64,000 bases of DNA, taken from Maea johnstoni (lineage: Eukaryota > Annelida > Polychaeta > Spionida > Magelonidae). The position numbers and the translations under genes were made by a program. The first letter of the stretch is position 1, and every line of letters begins with the position of its first letter. Positions 23,801 through 34,519 of the stretch are shown one piece after another. A model generated the notes under the pieces. The model was not told where the DNA came from and ran no database searches. It saw only the letters and a list, made by a program, of their open reading frames with translations. The stretch covers positions 17,831,529 through 17,895,528 of the forward strand of contig OZ012691.1 in NCBI GenBank assembly GCA_963942565.1, given 5' to 3'.

Positions 23801-26800
23801 ATGACATATTGGAACATCTCTATGCAATCTGAAAATGACGTAATGGAACATCTCTATGCAATCTGAAAATGACATATTGGAACATCTCTATGCAATCTGA
23901 AAATAATATTCACATTATACTCTGAAAGAATTAATATCAATGTGCTCAATATGTGAGTTGGTTTTGCATTTCGAATGGAAGTTTACATCAGTGTCTGATT
24001 GATATGATCATGTATGCGTACATGTTCTCAAGAATATGAATTATACTATATTGATCAATTTGCATCTGAGGTGCACACATCACCTGACAACTTTAAATAT
24101 AAGTAATCAAACAGAGTAATGTTAGTAAACTATATTATTGTTTTGTTTCCATTTAATCTAATTCTTTGTTCAAAGTTATGTGATAGTGAACTTATGTATG
24201 ATATCATTATGTACACATGCTCTAAAAATATGAGATATACATACCTTTTGTAACACGTCTTACAGTCGATAAAGAATATATATATATATATGAAGAGTGG
24301 TCTGTTTACATAACACTTTTAACACCCCCATTAGACATGTCTTTCCTTTCAGAAACCCATAACATCAAGTAAGTGGGTCTTACTGTTGTGCCTTCTTGAG
24401 TTATATACATACAAATTACTATCTGAAGACAGTTGTGAAGTGCTTCAAACCATACAAAAAGTGTAACCACGTTGTATCACCATCTAATATATCACGGGCC
24501 ACTTGAGACTTATATGTATGACAGGTATAAGTGGGTGCTCTTTATCTAACATAGTACCTATAAACTGGCATAAAGGGCTTCTAAGTATATATAAATGTTG
24601 TTATAGCATAGCATAATGTTTGGAGTTCACCGACATTGTCATCCTCAGTTGAGACATATGGGGTAGTAGGCAAGCATGTTCTAGGCTGCCATTCTCAAAA
24701 CTGACATAAGGATTCTAAGTACAGTAAAACCTTGGAGATGTGAAAACTTAATTGAGACCAGTACAAAAGCGTTCACATTAGGGGTGTTCACATCTCAGAG
24801 GTCTTTTCATAATGAAAAATATACAAATGGGACTGAGAAATTGAGTTCACATTAGGAGATGTTCACATCATGGGGTGTTCACAATTAAAGGTTTCACTGT
24901 TTACTTACATTTGTAGAAAGTGCTTCAATGTTTCAAGCTTTTAGTTATCATACTGATGTTAAAGTATTTGAGGGTGTTCCATCTCAATTTTATTCTGGGC
25001 ATTGTAGTTCACAGTTGAGACCTACATTTATAAGGGAAAGGGGTGTTTGAGTGTGTGTAATCTAACCTTATGGTAGGTAACTATTAGGCAACTGGTAGGT
25101 AACAATTTGCAAGGTAACAAGTAGGTACATATGGTACAGGGGGAATTATAGTTCATAGCTGAAACCTAGGTTTATAAGGAAAGTGGTATTTGAGGTTGTT
25201 TCATCTCAATTTTATTCTGGGCATTGTAGTTGATAATTGAGACATAAGATTACAAGGAAAGGGGTATTTGAGGGTGTTTTATCTCACCTAGTCTGGGGTG
25301 GCGCCCGGTGTCTGCCCCCTTCCTCTTCCTGTCCATCAGGAGGCCACTGAGGGGAGCCGTGAAGATACCAAAGAACTGCATGGTGGCGTACACCGACGTA
25401 TAGAAACTCACTGTAATGCACAAACAAAAATCAGAACATATTAAAATGTTCATACATTTATAATTGAGAGTTCCTTCAGAAATTGTCGTCTGGATATGAA
25501 ATACTTCAGATAACCATTATGCAGATTGCGTTAAACATGTGAACTCCCACCCTTTTAATGGTTTTATATTTTGCTCAATTGAGTCGTCCATTATTGATAT
25601 AAGGATAATATTATCGTGCCAACTAATGAAAAGTTAGTGAACCATTTGTCGCACAATAGATGCTGTGCTTCAGGACTGATCGTCTGTGCTCCATGACCTT
25701 TATTCTTGGACACCCAAGTAGAGTAGGAGTACCAGTTTCAAGATTCCCCTTTAAATTACCTTATTGTACATGAGTGTGTAAATTACAAGGGGTGTACCTG
25801 TTTCAAGATCCCCCTTTGAATTACCTCATTGTAAATTAAGAAGGGGTGTACCTGTTTCAAGATTTCCTTCGGCCAAATGTGTGATCCAGGGATTAAAGAT
25901 GCCTACAAAGAACCAGCTCCGTAGTCTATGGCAACACATCCAGACAGCATCCCAGATAAACAACGTTGACGTCAGAACCTGCTTCAGCGTAACCATCTCC
26001 TCAGTTTGCCCTTCCTCCTCCTCCTCCTCGAAAACATCATTTTCCAACATGGAATTTCCATTTGCCACACAATTCACACCATTCATCAAATCTGCGCCAC
26101 TTTCATCATTAAGAACATCCCCACTTTCGTCATTCTCGCTTTGATTTTTTAGTAGATTTCGTTTTCTCGGACCATCTCCCGCAGTTGTTTTCTCCTTCAT
26201 TTCCTGCATCACAGCGCCCCCTGGTGAGTTTCCCTGGCATAGTTTTAGGGTGAGTACACGGTGGCGGTAGCCTGCGGGCAGCGGCCAGGGTATAGTTCTG
26301 CGGACATGATGGGCGAAGGTACTGACCAGCAGCATGGACGAGAGACAGGTCAGGAAGATGAAGGAATGTCTGGTGGCCACTCCCGCTTCATATGCCCACT
26401 GAAACAATGTAAAAACGATACTGAAACAATGGAGTAAAAAACGATACTGAAACAATGTAAAACGATACTGAAACAATGGATCAAAGACGACATTGAAACA
26501 ATGGATCAATCACTGAAACAATGGAGTAAAAATGATACTGAAACAATGGATCAAGAACGATACTGAAACACTTTATCAAGGGCACTGATAATCAAGAAAG
26601 ATACTGAAACAATGTATCAAGGCCACTGACACTATATGCCTAAAGGACACTGAAACAATGTATCAGGGACACTGAAACAATGGACCAATCACACTGAAAC
26701 AATGTATTAAAGACACTGAAACAATGGATCAAGGACACTGAAACAATGGAGCAATGACACTGAAAGAATGCAACAAAATGAGAAATTTCCAAAGTAAGTA

Positions 26801-29800
26801 AATATTTTAACATACCGCAGATTTTGCAACACCATTTTACTACTAAAGGACCTGTGATGCAAATCAAAGATTATAGTCTCTTTCTATAGTGCTCAACCAC
26901 ACACATTAATATTTTATTATATCATTATGCCGGCCTGAACCCTACTCAGTTTCCTCTCTCCATCCTGGCCTCCTTTCTCACTCTCATAGTGACTGCCTCA
27001 AGCACTAAGCATCATATTTTATAGTTGGCTAGACCTAAAGGTTTCAGTTTACACTGCATGGGCCATAGCCAGGTTGGATGTTCTGGCAAATGTAGGCGCA
27101 TTCTGTATTATTGAAAGGCATGTTGTAAGTTGTATTATTATACCTCACTTTAAGATCGTAAGCCGTGATTGGCTGACTTAACAGTGAACAATCATCATGT
27201 TGCCTGATGCCATCAGTGAGGGCTTCATGTTGCCCGTTGCCACTAGCGACACCTAGCGGGGAATGTGTGAATCACCAGTCATCTGTGACCTTGCTTTGTT
27301 TATAATTACAAACGGGGTTTGTTCGGTATAATAAAACAAATATGCCATGCCAGTGTAGGTAACATGATGGAATGTCTCCCCTCGGGAGGATGGTTTTCCC
27401 TCGGGCTCCGCCCTCGGGAAAACCATCCTCCCTCGGGGAAACATTCCGTCATGTTACCCACACTGGCATGGCATATTTGTATACTATGTAATTCTATTTG
27501 AATTGGGGCAACTAAGACATCCTTATCTATACTCTATTTATAACAGAAATCATGGTCATGCCTCCACGTAACTTGCTTTACCACTGCAGAATGTTTATCT
27601 AATGAAACCAAAACAATGACTAATGGTGATTGCTCTTAAATAACAGTATCTCACAAGTCTGTTGTGCCAAAAACTGTGCTGCACAATTGGTAGAGCTACT
27701 CATTTGAAAACAGCCATTTCTCCATTTACCTTTCCTCACTGTTTTCCTTACCTTGACTAGCACCAATATGAAGGCGCTAGAGTCATAAGAGCCACAGTAG
27801 AGAGCGATGACTGTGGAGCGCTTGCTGGGGATGAGGTTAGCCAACTGGATATTGGTCATCATGATGAAATATCCACCAAAAGCCAGGCAGGTCATAGCAG
27901 GGTAAAGCATTAGCGGGGTATCTGAAACAAGGTAGGAAAATAATGAAATATCCACCAAAAGTCAGGCATGTACCTCATAGCAGGGTAAAGCATTAGTTGG
28001 GTATCTGAAACAAAGTTGGCAAAATTTATGAATAATCAAATCATTATCACCATATGTATAATACATTCTTATCATCATCATCATCATCATCAACACCATC
28101 ATCATCATTATTGTTGTTGTGGCTATCATCTTCACTAGCATCATCATAAGCATCACATCTTCATAATTATCTTCATCATCAAAACGATAATAACACATCA
28201 CTTCTCTTCCTCTTTATTACCACCATTGTGGTTGTGGTTGTTGTTGTTGTTGTCGTCATCATCATAATCATCATCATTATATAAATCATTATCATCAAGA
28301 TGACTGCCATTATTGTTGTCGTTACTCTTGTCATTGTTGTGTTTATCATCTTCACTAGCCTCATCATTACCATCAGATCTTCATCATTATCTTCATCACC
28401 AAAGCCATATTCAGTTGATCACACACTTCCCCTCTTCCTCCTTATAATCAACTTATCATCATCATCATCATCATCTTTGTCGTCATAATCAAAATCATAA
28501 TTGCCATGATCGAAGAGGGGCATCCAATCGATGCATTAACACACCAACGTGCAATAGAGATTAAAAAAGGTGCGACAAGCCAACTCCATCAAGTACTGTT
28601 TAACTCAGAAATTATCTTATTGCATGGTCAGTAGAACCTTTTATAAATCAATATCAAATGTACCATTCATGCAGATTGTGTCTCGATCATTGATATTAGG
28701 CTAAATAGTATAGTGCCAATTGATGAGCATTTTGTGAACCATTTGTCGGTCTAAAGATGCAGTGCTCCAGGATTGATGGAGATTTATAATTGGACACCCT
28801 TATCATTAAATATGAAAATGGCACCATCTCTCTCAACATTCAAGAGACTTCACCTTGAGGACAATTTTCAACTCTGTGGCCCGAAGCATGAAAAGTATAA
28901 TCCTTAAATCGGAGGGCCACAGCGCAAATCAAATCCTGTATTTGACTGTGTTACCCTTGTGAAATAAAGATTATTATTATTATTATTACTATTATTATTA
29001 TTTCAAACGCCATCCTTTCACCTGCTTCATAACAACACTGATTTAAATAATCCAATACGTTCATATTCATTAGCCTTATGCACCTTGTCTTTAACCTGCA
29101 ACTATGCAAGTTACTAAGCAAACCAAAGGTAATGAACAGAAAATCACATTTTTGTTATTTATTCCTTTTCAAATTTGTATCAATATTTAACTCAGATTTT
29201 TGGGATGATAATATTAGCAGATCAATTCCAACTAAGAGACTAAATTTTCAGGAAACTGCCTGCCCAAAAGACAGGCAGGACGGGTCTTGGCTAAGTCCCT
29301 GGGATGCAGAATTGATGCAGTTTTCATGTATTAGTGGAGCAATGTTATTTTCATTTCTTACTTACCTGGGGAAGAAAACGCCACTAGCACTAGGGCACAG
29401 ATATAAAGGGGACTGAAATCAGAGATAAATAATAAACATTAGCATGCAAAATATGAAGGCCGAAAAAAAGTGTGTTAACTACATTTAACCCTTCTAATGC
29501 TAAATCTACTTTTGTCAAAAGCACAAGGATGCAAAGTTCTTTTGAAAACCAGCTAAAACCTGTCATGTATGTATTCATTGGACAGCTCTCGCCGAGTACT
29601 AATGTGCCAGGGTTTCAATCAATTTTCAAGTTTTTTGCATCATTCAGTATTGGCTAAATTAGCCACCAGCAGCATCAGGATTAATATCTCCCAGAGCTTG
29701 AACACTCTGCACTATTGGACTTCCACCAGTCAGTCAGTCCTTGGCACCCCATTGCTCATGCTTTTCTGTAATTGCACTATATAATCTGGGCTAGTCAAGG

Positions 29801-32800
29801 CCATCGCTTTTGTCAGACCCAACGAAATGTCAACCAGGCTAGTATAAATGAAGATACTTTCTTCCAAGCCACTGGCAATGCATAATTACAATATGCCTCC
29901 ATGACTCAATGCATACTATGTCTCAGTGGGTATGCATATGTTGGAGCCCATCTGCTTGATTTGGTGTAGAGGTAGAGCAAGTACACATTTAATGCTATAA
30001 GAATCTAGGGGACAACGGTCCAGGGTCTTAGCCAGGATTTAGAAACTGAGTGCCCAAACTTGAAAATTGTAAAAAAATAATTGGGCTTCCTATTTTTCAA
30101 GGGCGACAACAATATATTGAGATAATAACGATAAACATGTATTTACTCATTAAAATTAGGCACAATATTATTATACATTGTCATGGGAGTTATATCTAGG
30201 TGGAAAAACTTCAAATGTATGCTTGAAATTGACATTATAAGAAATTACTCCCCCCCATCCCCCAACATTTGGGTGTCCTGAGGGATGTTTTTTGGGGGTT
30301 GTGTGTACAAAAGATGCCCAGACCCTGCTGGCTAAAACTATGAGCAGGGCTCGACATTAAGGCTAGCCCCGTAGCCCCGGGCTAGTTATTGAATGTCAGG
30401 GCTAGTAAATTCTACATGTGAGTAGCCTGAGGGACTAGATAGAATTAGAATATCAGCGCTTAAAAATTATGAAGCCCACCTTTGGCCCTGCATAGCTGGA
30501 TGATAATTTACCTCAATACACTGTATTCTTTTCATGTTATCAATAGAGGCTATGATATCAACAGAGGTCACTGTTTGAGAAGAGTTGTCATTAATATCAG
30601 GGCTAGTAAAAGTTTCGGTAACTAGCCCTGCTGGGCTTATGAAGTTTTTTCTTAATGTTGAGCCCTGATGGGACAACGGGTTAATATTCACAGTGGCCAA
30701 ATGCAGCCTGACAATTATGATGAAATCTTATAGGAAAAAGCACATTTTGAAAATATCAGATGAAGTAAAGTCAATCAGAGCATTATTAATAAGTCTCCTT
30801 CAAATGTTTTGTAAAATCTTTCTTAATTCCAAAGTTATTGCCTGAAGTATCAATGATTCAGACAACAATTCCACCAAACTGTTTGAGCATTAATGGGTTA
30901 AGGCCTTTTAACCAGGGCTCTGTACCTCTTTTGTCAATGTGGGCCACTGAATGCTTAGTCACCATCATCTATCTATGGACTATAAATCTTAATAATTTAC
31001 ACTCCACATAAAAGTCCTACAAACCAATCAAATAACAATCAGATGCAACTTACATCACAAAAAACTACCCTGTAAATCCTAATAAAGTAAATGTTTAAAT
31101 AGGTAAGATCAAATCGCCTTATAAGTGGGTCAGGTTTAGAAATAAACAAATTGGAGCAGCAGGGTTTAAAATGTGAGCAAGGACAGCAAAGTGTAAGGAT
31201 ACAATTCAGAAACTCAAGAAACAAGAAAAATAAAACAATTCCTCGCTAATTCATTTTGTGTTTGTCTAATAATGATTTCGTAACTTCTCTACAATTTTTC
31301 TAGCCTACAAAAAGGGTTGACATTTAACTTGCCAGCCATCAGCCTTTATGCAAAGTTACGCTTATTAAAGCAGGAAGTATTTCAAGCCAATCGCTCCAAT
31401 TGTTCGTTTCAGTATTGGAATTTTGTTTATCATCACATTTATGCCATTTTGTGGCTACATTGTGACTAGTCAGTTGTAAGTAGTGGAGGAAACTGTAGTA
31501 CCCGGCAAAAAAACACAGCCTAACCCCAAGTCACTGGTAACTTTCTTACATGCCAAGGCCGGGATTCGAACCAAGGCAATGGTGAGAGACAGCGTGCAGT
31601 CAGTAATACCATTTTAGTCATGAATACAAACTTTCATGATTAAATTCATACATATTTTCCCCAACATTTTTTGTTATAATTAATACTATCATAATTATCA
31701 TCATTAACCCTTCCAATGCCGAGTCTGTAACTTTCATCCAAAGCACAAGGATGCAAAGAGTTTTGAAAAAATCTAAACCCTGTCATGTTGGTATTCATTG
31801 GCAAGCACTCGCTGAGTACTCTCAGATGAGTGTCCATGTTCCAGTAACTTTTCAGATTTTTTGCTTCATGTTGTATTGGCCAAATTAGCCACCAGCGGCA
31901 TAAGGGTTTATTAACTTCATTAATATAATCGAAATGGAAATTATGTGTTACTTTACTGCACTATTCTTATCAATAGGCCTACTTGTGATCTGTAGAAGGA
32001 CAGAGTCAGTGGTCCCCCAACAGGATAAAGGCCAGGGACGTTTAATCTCGCCAGGAGCCAGGGAGTCATTTTGACTCGCAATGACCAGATTTCTTGGGCA
32101 AAATTACATCCAGTTGGATTTTCTTACGTTTAGTCCAAGAAAATATTTCAGAAGTTTCACTTATACAAGGCAATAGGCTCATTAAATCAAGTAAAGAAGC
32201 TAGGTTTGTCTTGTTATATAACAACACCCATATATGGCAATATATAAGGTTTATTCGTGTCACTATTCATATAAATTGGGTAACTGACTTGCAAACAGCA
32301 ATATCTCATAAATCCTTAGTTTTGACCCCCTATTTCTAAATCTTGGGCTGAGCCTCAAGTCATGTCATAATGTTTGCTTATGCATGATTTATATATGTAC
32401 ACGCTCCCAGCCTGTAGCTGGTGAATGCCTTGTGTTTGTTTTCAGGTCAGATGTATGTCTTACCTGGGAGGCGTGACTACCAGGGATTGGTTTTGGTTGT
32501 CACAGGCGAATGAGTTAAAAAGAAAGCTTTGAGATGGCTCTAGATGAGTAATATGGGCTAGTCAATTGGGTATCTAGAGGTAGGTTAGCTCCTTATCAAT
32601 ATACTGCCCTTATTATTATCATTAATAATATGATTATTATTAGGCCAAGAAAAAAATATTGTTTGTTTCCTGTAACGATCCCAAAGAAAATAGGGTAGGT
32701 ATTTTTTTTTCTTTATTTTTTTTGCCAAAAATGTGTGTTTTATGCCTGTTTTACGTTGATTTGGAGTTGAATGGTCGGAAAAAACTATAGGGATTTGAAT

Positions 32801-34519
32801 AAAAACTTGTTAGGGTAGGGTTACAGGAAACAAACAACTTTTTTTAGGCCTTATTGATATTATTATCATTATTGACATTGTTATATCATCATAATTATTA
32901 TTATTATCATTGTGAAATAACAGGAAATTATTTTGAAATAATCGACACTGTACTATTTCAGTCTGCCTCCCAGGCCAGATTCAGTGGCCACCCCTTCATG
33001 AGGCATACCCGGGATACCCCCCACCCCCTGATTCAGAAAAGTATTTCCTCATAGATAGACAGCACTGCAGTAAATCAAAGTGATCATTGGTGAATCTAGC
33101 CTAGCTGTAGGCCGAGCAAATCATTCTTTTTTCATCTCTGCTGAAAAGTGTACCAAACAAAAATTAAATCTATGCTGAATTGCTGATTCAGTTTTGAAAT
33201 TGCTCAATAGGCCTCAGTGAGGACTTTCCACTTTCCTAGTTTCAGCTGATCAGAGTGACCCCTTTGGCACCATCTATGATCAAACACTGACACTAAAACT
33301 TTGACATAATTAAGCAAGAGAGGGAGAACAGAACAAACAAATAACATTAATCAAACCAGTCTAGAGGTTTGTCTATGTAGAATTCATCATACTGGTGACA
33401 TATTGATTGAAACTATTTATCTAATGCAGCATCATCTAATTATATATGAGTTATGGATACTATAATGTAATAACAGGAAGGTAAATGTCATTTTTAGCAT
33501 ATCTCTGATAAAAATCTACTTGCATATAGCAAATACATGTACCATGCAATGTGAGGGCCTTCCTTGATAGCTGTGTGGTCTAAGGCGTTGACACTCACTG
33601 CCATTTATCTCGCACCACTGCCAGGATTTGAATCCTGGCTGGGGCATGTGAGAAAGTTAAGAGTGACTTGAGGTTAGGCGGTGGTTTTCGCCAGGTACTA
33701 TGGTTTCCTCCACCACTTACAACTGGATAGTAATGAATTAGCAACAACAACAAAATTCCAAATGCCATGCAGTATAATGATGGTGACTAAATTGTTTTGT
33801 AGGTTTTGTCAGAAATTTTTTCCTAACCTGTAATGTAATAATGCTTTATTCAATTATTACACAGATGCACAGTCACATAAACATATGTCCTTGAACGACA
33901 GTGGGGATTAAGGAACAATACCTATTACTTCAACATTCTATTGAAGAGCACCTATTATTAAACTGTGAAGAGCTGTCAATCAGTAAGTGTCCAACCTTCA
34001 CGTTTCCATGGCAACTTACATTCCCAGGCTCCTGGTGATGCGGGTACCAAGGTGATCCAGCATGGAACCTATGACGACGGAGAGGCAGCCGTTGATGACA
34101 ACCGCGACCGTGTACACCAGTCCCAGACTCTCATCTTGAGAAACACATGTGAACCCATCCCCCTCTTCCCCTTCCCCCTTAAATGGGGGCAACTTCCGGT
34201 CTGTCAGAATCGCATCCCTCTCATCATCATCACTGCTGCTGTTTTGATTGAGGCCTACAAAATGCGTCTCTGCATCTCTCCGTAGTCGACTGTAATTGTA
34301 GCCTACAGAACCGTTGTGTAATCCATTTAAGTCCGTTCCTGATAGAATAGACGTCTCGTTCAATTGAGCGCCAACTTGACAGCTCTCGCCGAAGTATCCC
34401 TGTTGTTTCAAAACATATACGAGAGATGCCCAGCCAAAGATCTGTCCGGCGAATAATGCGATCTCCACCGACCCCCATATCACCACGAATAGATGCGTAC
34501 ACCTAGTGGAGATTGCCAT
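20847..34519 (-). CDS. SLC43A3: SLC43A3-like solute carrier (purine nucleobase transporter family)
   Basis: Eight exons join in phase to 611 aa: 34519-34020, 29412-29366, 27921-27752, 26398-25852, 25410-25288, 23676-23508, 21783-21660 and 21002-20847. Diagnostic segments of the SLC43 branch of the major facilitator superfamily appear in order: FAGQIFGWASLVYVLKQQGY in TM1 (about residues 20-40), PAMTCLAFGGYFIMMTNIQL, RSTVIALYCGSYDSSAF, YEAGVATRHSFIF, WPLPAGY, FFGIFTAPLSGLLMDR, HRSFLYGPNTAF and FPQRHFGKIFGVVLSLSAM. The last three favour SLC43A3 (ENBT1, purine nucleobases) over the amino-acid carriers SLC43A1/A2. A long extracellular loop follows TM1, and an acidic cytoplasmic loop with a run of Glu (exon 4) separates the two halves. 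The Met at 34519 is preferred over 34750 because the family starts just before TM1. The exon 4 donor (GTACAC) is weak. Edges of exons 3, 4, 5 and 6 have tandem copies in adjoining introns. Confidence 0.95.
21076..21280. mobile_element. MITE, TTAACCCT...AGGGTTAA family
   Basis: About 205 bp in the last intron of the transporter gene (21003-21659), 74 bp upstream of exon 8. The ends TTAACCCTTATGCTG and TTGAAAGGGTTAA are inverted, and the interior matches the other six copies in the window. Confidence 0.8.
21436..21600. repeat. ATGT tetranucleotide microsatellite
   Basis: ATGT repeats with GCATGC interruptions lie in the last transporter intron, about 60 bp beyond the exon 7 donor. Open frames of alternating Cys/Met/Tyr/Val or Thr/Tyr/Ile/His here are simple-repeat translations. 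Confidence 0.95.
22201..22726. mobile_element. 526-bp pogo/Tigger-like inverted-repeat element
   Basis: TACAGGTGAACTCGGATATG at the left end faces CATATCCGAGTTCACCTGTA at the right end, giving perfect 20-bp terminal repeats with TA at both borders. GACGGACC and GGTCCGTC motifs recur inside. No transposase frame is present, so it is non-autonomous. A shorter relative (54925-55103) has the same ends. Located in a transporter intron. Confidence 0.8.
23125..23481. mobile_element. inverted-repeat element ending 26 bp from the exon 6 donor
   Basis: CAGGCACCGACATAAG faces CTTATGTTGGTGCCTG. Subterminal ACTTGCC/GGCAAGT motifs are also inverted. A related element in the opposite orientation lies at 45813-46214. 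It is non-coding and inserted just downstream of the SLC43A3-like exon 6. Confidence 0.7.
23663..23905 (-). repeat. exon 6 acceptor edge of SLC43A3-like gene, repeated in the upstream intron
   Basis: The true border reads TTATTTTCAG then ATCGTATAGAGATG (exon starts at 23676). Upstream, about 23708-23800 is a diverged copy of about 100 bp of exon 6 including this acceptor. It is followed by further copies of the edge, CATCTCTATGCAATCTGAAA on the plus strand, starting at 23781, 23815, 23849 and 23883 with a 34-bp period. Each keeps TTTTCAG. Confidence 0.85.
24720..24902. mobile_element. Tigger-like MITE with ACAGTAAAACCTT ends
   Basis: ACAGTAAAACCTT faces AAAGGTTTCACTGT. Inverted GTTCACAT motifs fill the interior and TA lies at the borders. 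It is about 180 bp, non-coding and intronic. Confidence 0.6.
24960..25290 (-). repeat. repeats of the intron start next to the exon 5 donor
   Basis: The sequence just past the exon 5 donor (TATTTGAGGGTGTTTTATCT on the plus strand) recurs with small changes near 24966 and 25188, with TTTATTCTGGGCATTGTAGT between them twice. The period is irregular (about 75-220 bp). Unlike the other cases the copies do not clearly include exon bases. Confidence 0.6.
25500..25715. repeat. dispersed repeat, second copy at about 28650-28800
   Basis: Both stretches contain GTGAACCATTTGTCG, a TGC(T)GTGCT(C)CAGGA-like segment and end near TTGGACACCC. They lie in two introns of the transporter gene and have no coding potential. 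Confidence 0.5.
25725..25872 (-). repeat. exon 4 donor edge of SLC43A3-like gene in three copies
   Basis: The exon end CTTGAAACAG then GTACACCCCTT (donor at 25851) is repeated 54 bp and then about 119 bp into the intron. The second copy keeps CTTGAAACAG and GTACACC; the third reads CTTGAAACTG and GTACTCC. Using the second donor would add 54 bases in frame but with a TGA inside. Confidence 0.85.
26397..26785 (-). repeat. minisatellite of about 15 units copying the exon 4 acceptor
   Basis: The unit on the plus strand is ACTGAAACAATG followed by 8-14 variable bases, with a 20-26 bp spacing and two longer irregular units. On the minus strand each unit reads CATTGTTTCAGT, identical to the real exon 4 border (CATTGTTTCAG then T at 26398). 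The array therefore holds about 14 additional acceptor-like sites directly upstream of the used one. Confidence 0.9.
27336..27480. repeat. 145-bp foldback palindrome
   Basis: The arms from ACAAATATGCCATGCC to GGCATGGCATATTTGT are inverted copies with only a few mismatches, leaving about 5 bases at the centre (near 27409). The centre is GC-rich with CCCTCGGG motifs. The structure lies in an intron of the transporter gene. Confidence 0.9.
27864..28012 (-). repeat. exon 3 acceptor edge of SLC43A3-like gene, tandem copy
   Basis: About 58 bases of exon 3 with its acceptor (TTGTTTCAG then ATACCC) are copied 79-83 bp upstream, giving TTTGTTTCAG then ATACCCAACT at about 28004. The copy retains TAATGCTTTACCCTGCTATG and the GGTGGATATTTC end, with a 4-base insertion that disrupts the frame. 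Confidence 0.9.
28068..28490. repeat. ATC/GTT-type trinucleotide-rich tract
   Basis: Imperfect CAT, ATC, GTT and TTG triplets run over about 420 bp, with two loosely similar halves (about 28100-28260 and 28290-28480). Met/Thr/Ile and Ser-rich frames here are artefacts. Confidence 0.85.
29484..29685. mobile_element. MITE, TTAACCCT...AGGGTTAA family (reverse orientation)
   Basis: TTAACCCTTCTAATGC at the left and AGCATCAGGATTAA at the right match the reverse of the other copies. It lies about 70 bp upstream (minus-strand sense) of the exon 2 acceptor of the transporter gene. Confidence 0.75.
30345..30668. mobile_element. inverted-repeat element with CAGGGCTCGACATTAA ends
   Basis: CAGGGCTCGACATTAA faces TTAATGTTGAGCCCTG, and GGCTAGCCC/GGGCTAGT motifs are subterminal. 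A relative with similar ends is at 53904-54234. Non-autonomous; superfamily uncertain. Confidence 0.65.
30676..30902. mobile_element. MITE, TTAACCCATTAATG family
   Basis: It begins near GGGTTAATATTCACAGTGGCC and ends GCATTAATGGGTTAA, directly abutting the preceding element. Interior AAGTCTCCTTCAAAT is shared with 52628-52863. Confidence 0.6.
31466..31600 (-). mobile_element. tRNA-derived SINE-like copy
   Basis: On the minus strand a B-box-like GGTTCGAATCCC is followed by GTGACTTGGGGTTAGGC and TTTCCTCCACTACTTACAAC. The same order occurs on the plus strand at 33565-33735, so the two are copies of one family. Confidence 0.65.
31703..31910. mobile_element. MITE, TTAACCCT...AGGGTTAA family (reverse orientation)
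   Basis: ATTAACCCTTCCAATGC at the left and GGCATAAGGGTTTA at the right. The interior is close to that of 29484-29685. Confidence 0.75.
32641..32852. mobile_element. inverted-repeat element with AGGCC ends
   Basis: TAGGCCAAGAAAAAAAT faces TTTTTTTAGGCCTTA, with internal GTTTGTTTCCTG and CAGGAAACAAAC inverted. It is related to 2156-2352 and to the partial copy at about 57090-57283. Confidence 0.6.
33565..33735 (+). mobile_element. tRNA-derived SINE-like copy
   Basis: An A-box-like TGTGTGGTCTAAGGC and a B-box-like GGATTTGAATCCTGG are spaced as in a tRNA. They are followed by GTGACTTGAGGTTAGGCGG and GGTTTCCTCCACCACTTAC. It cannot fold as an intact tRNA from what I can see. Confidence 0.65.

Noticed and set aside
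33565-33735. Functional tRNA gene
   Set aside because: A- and B-box-like motifs are present, but no full cloverleaf is apparent and a second copy with a shared non-tRNA tail marks it as a SINE.
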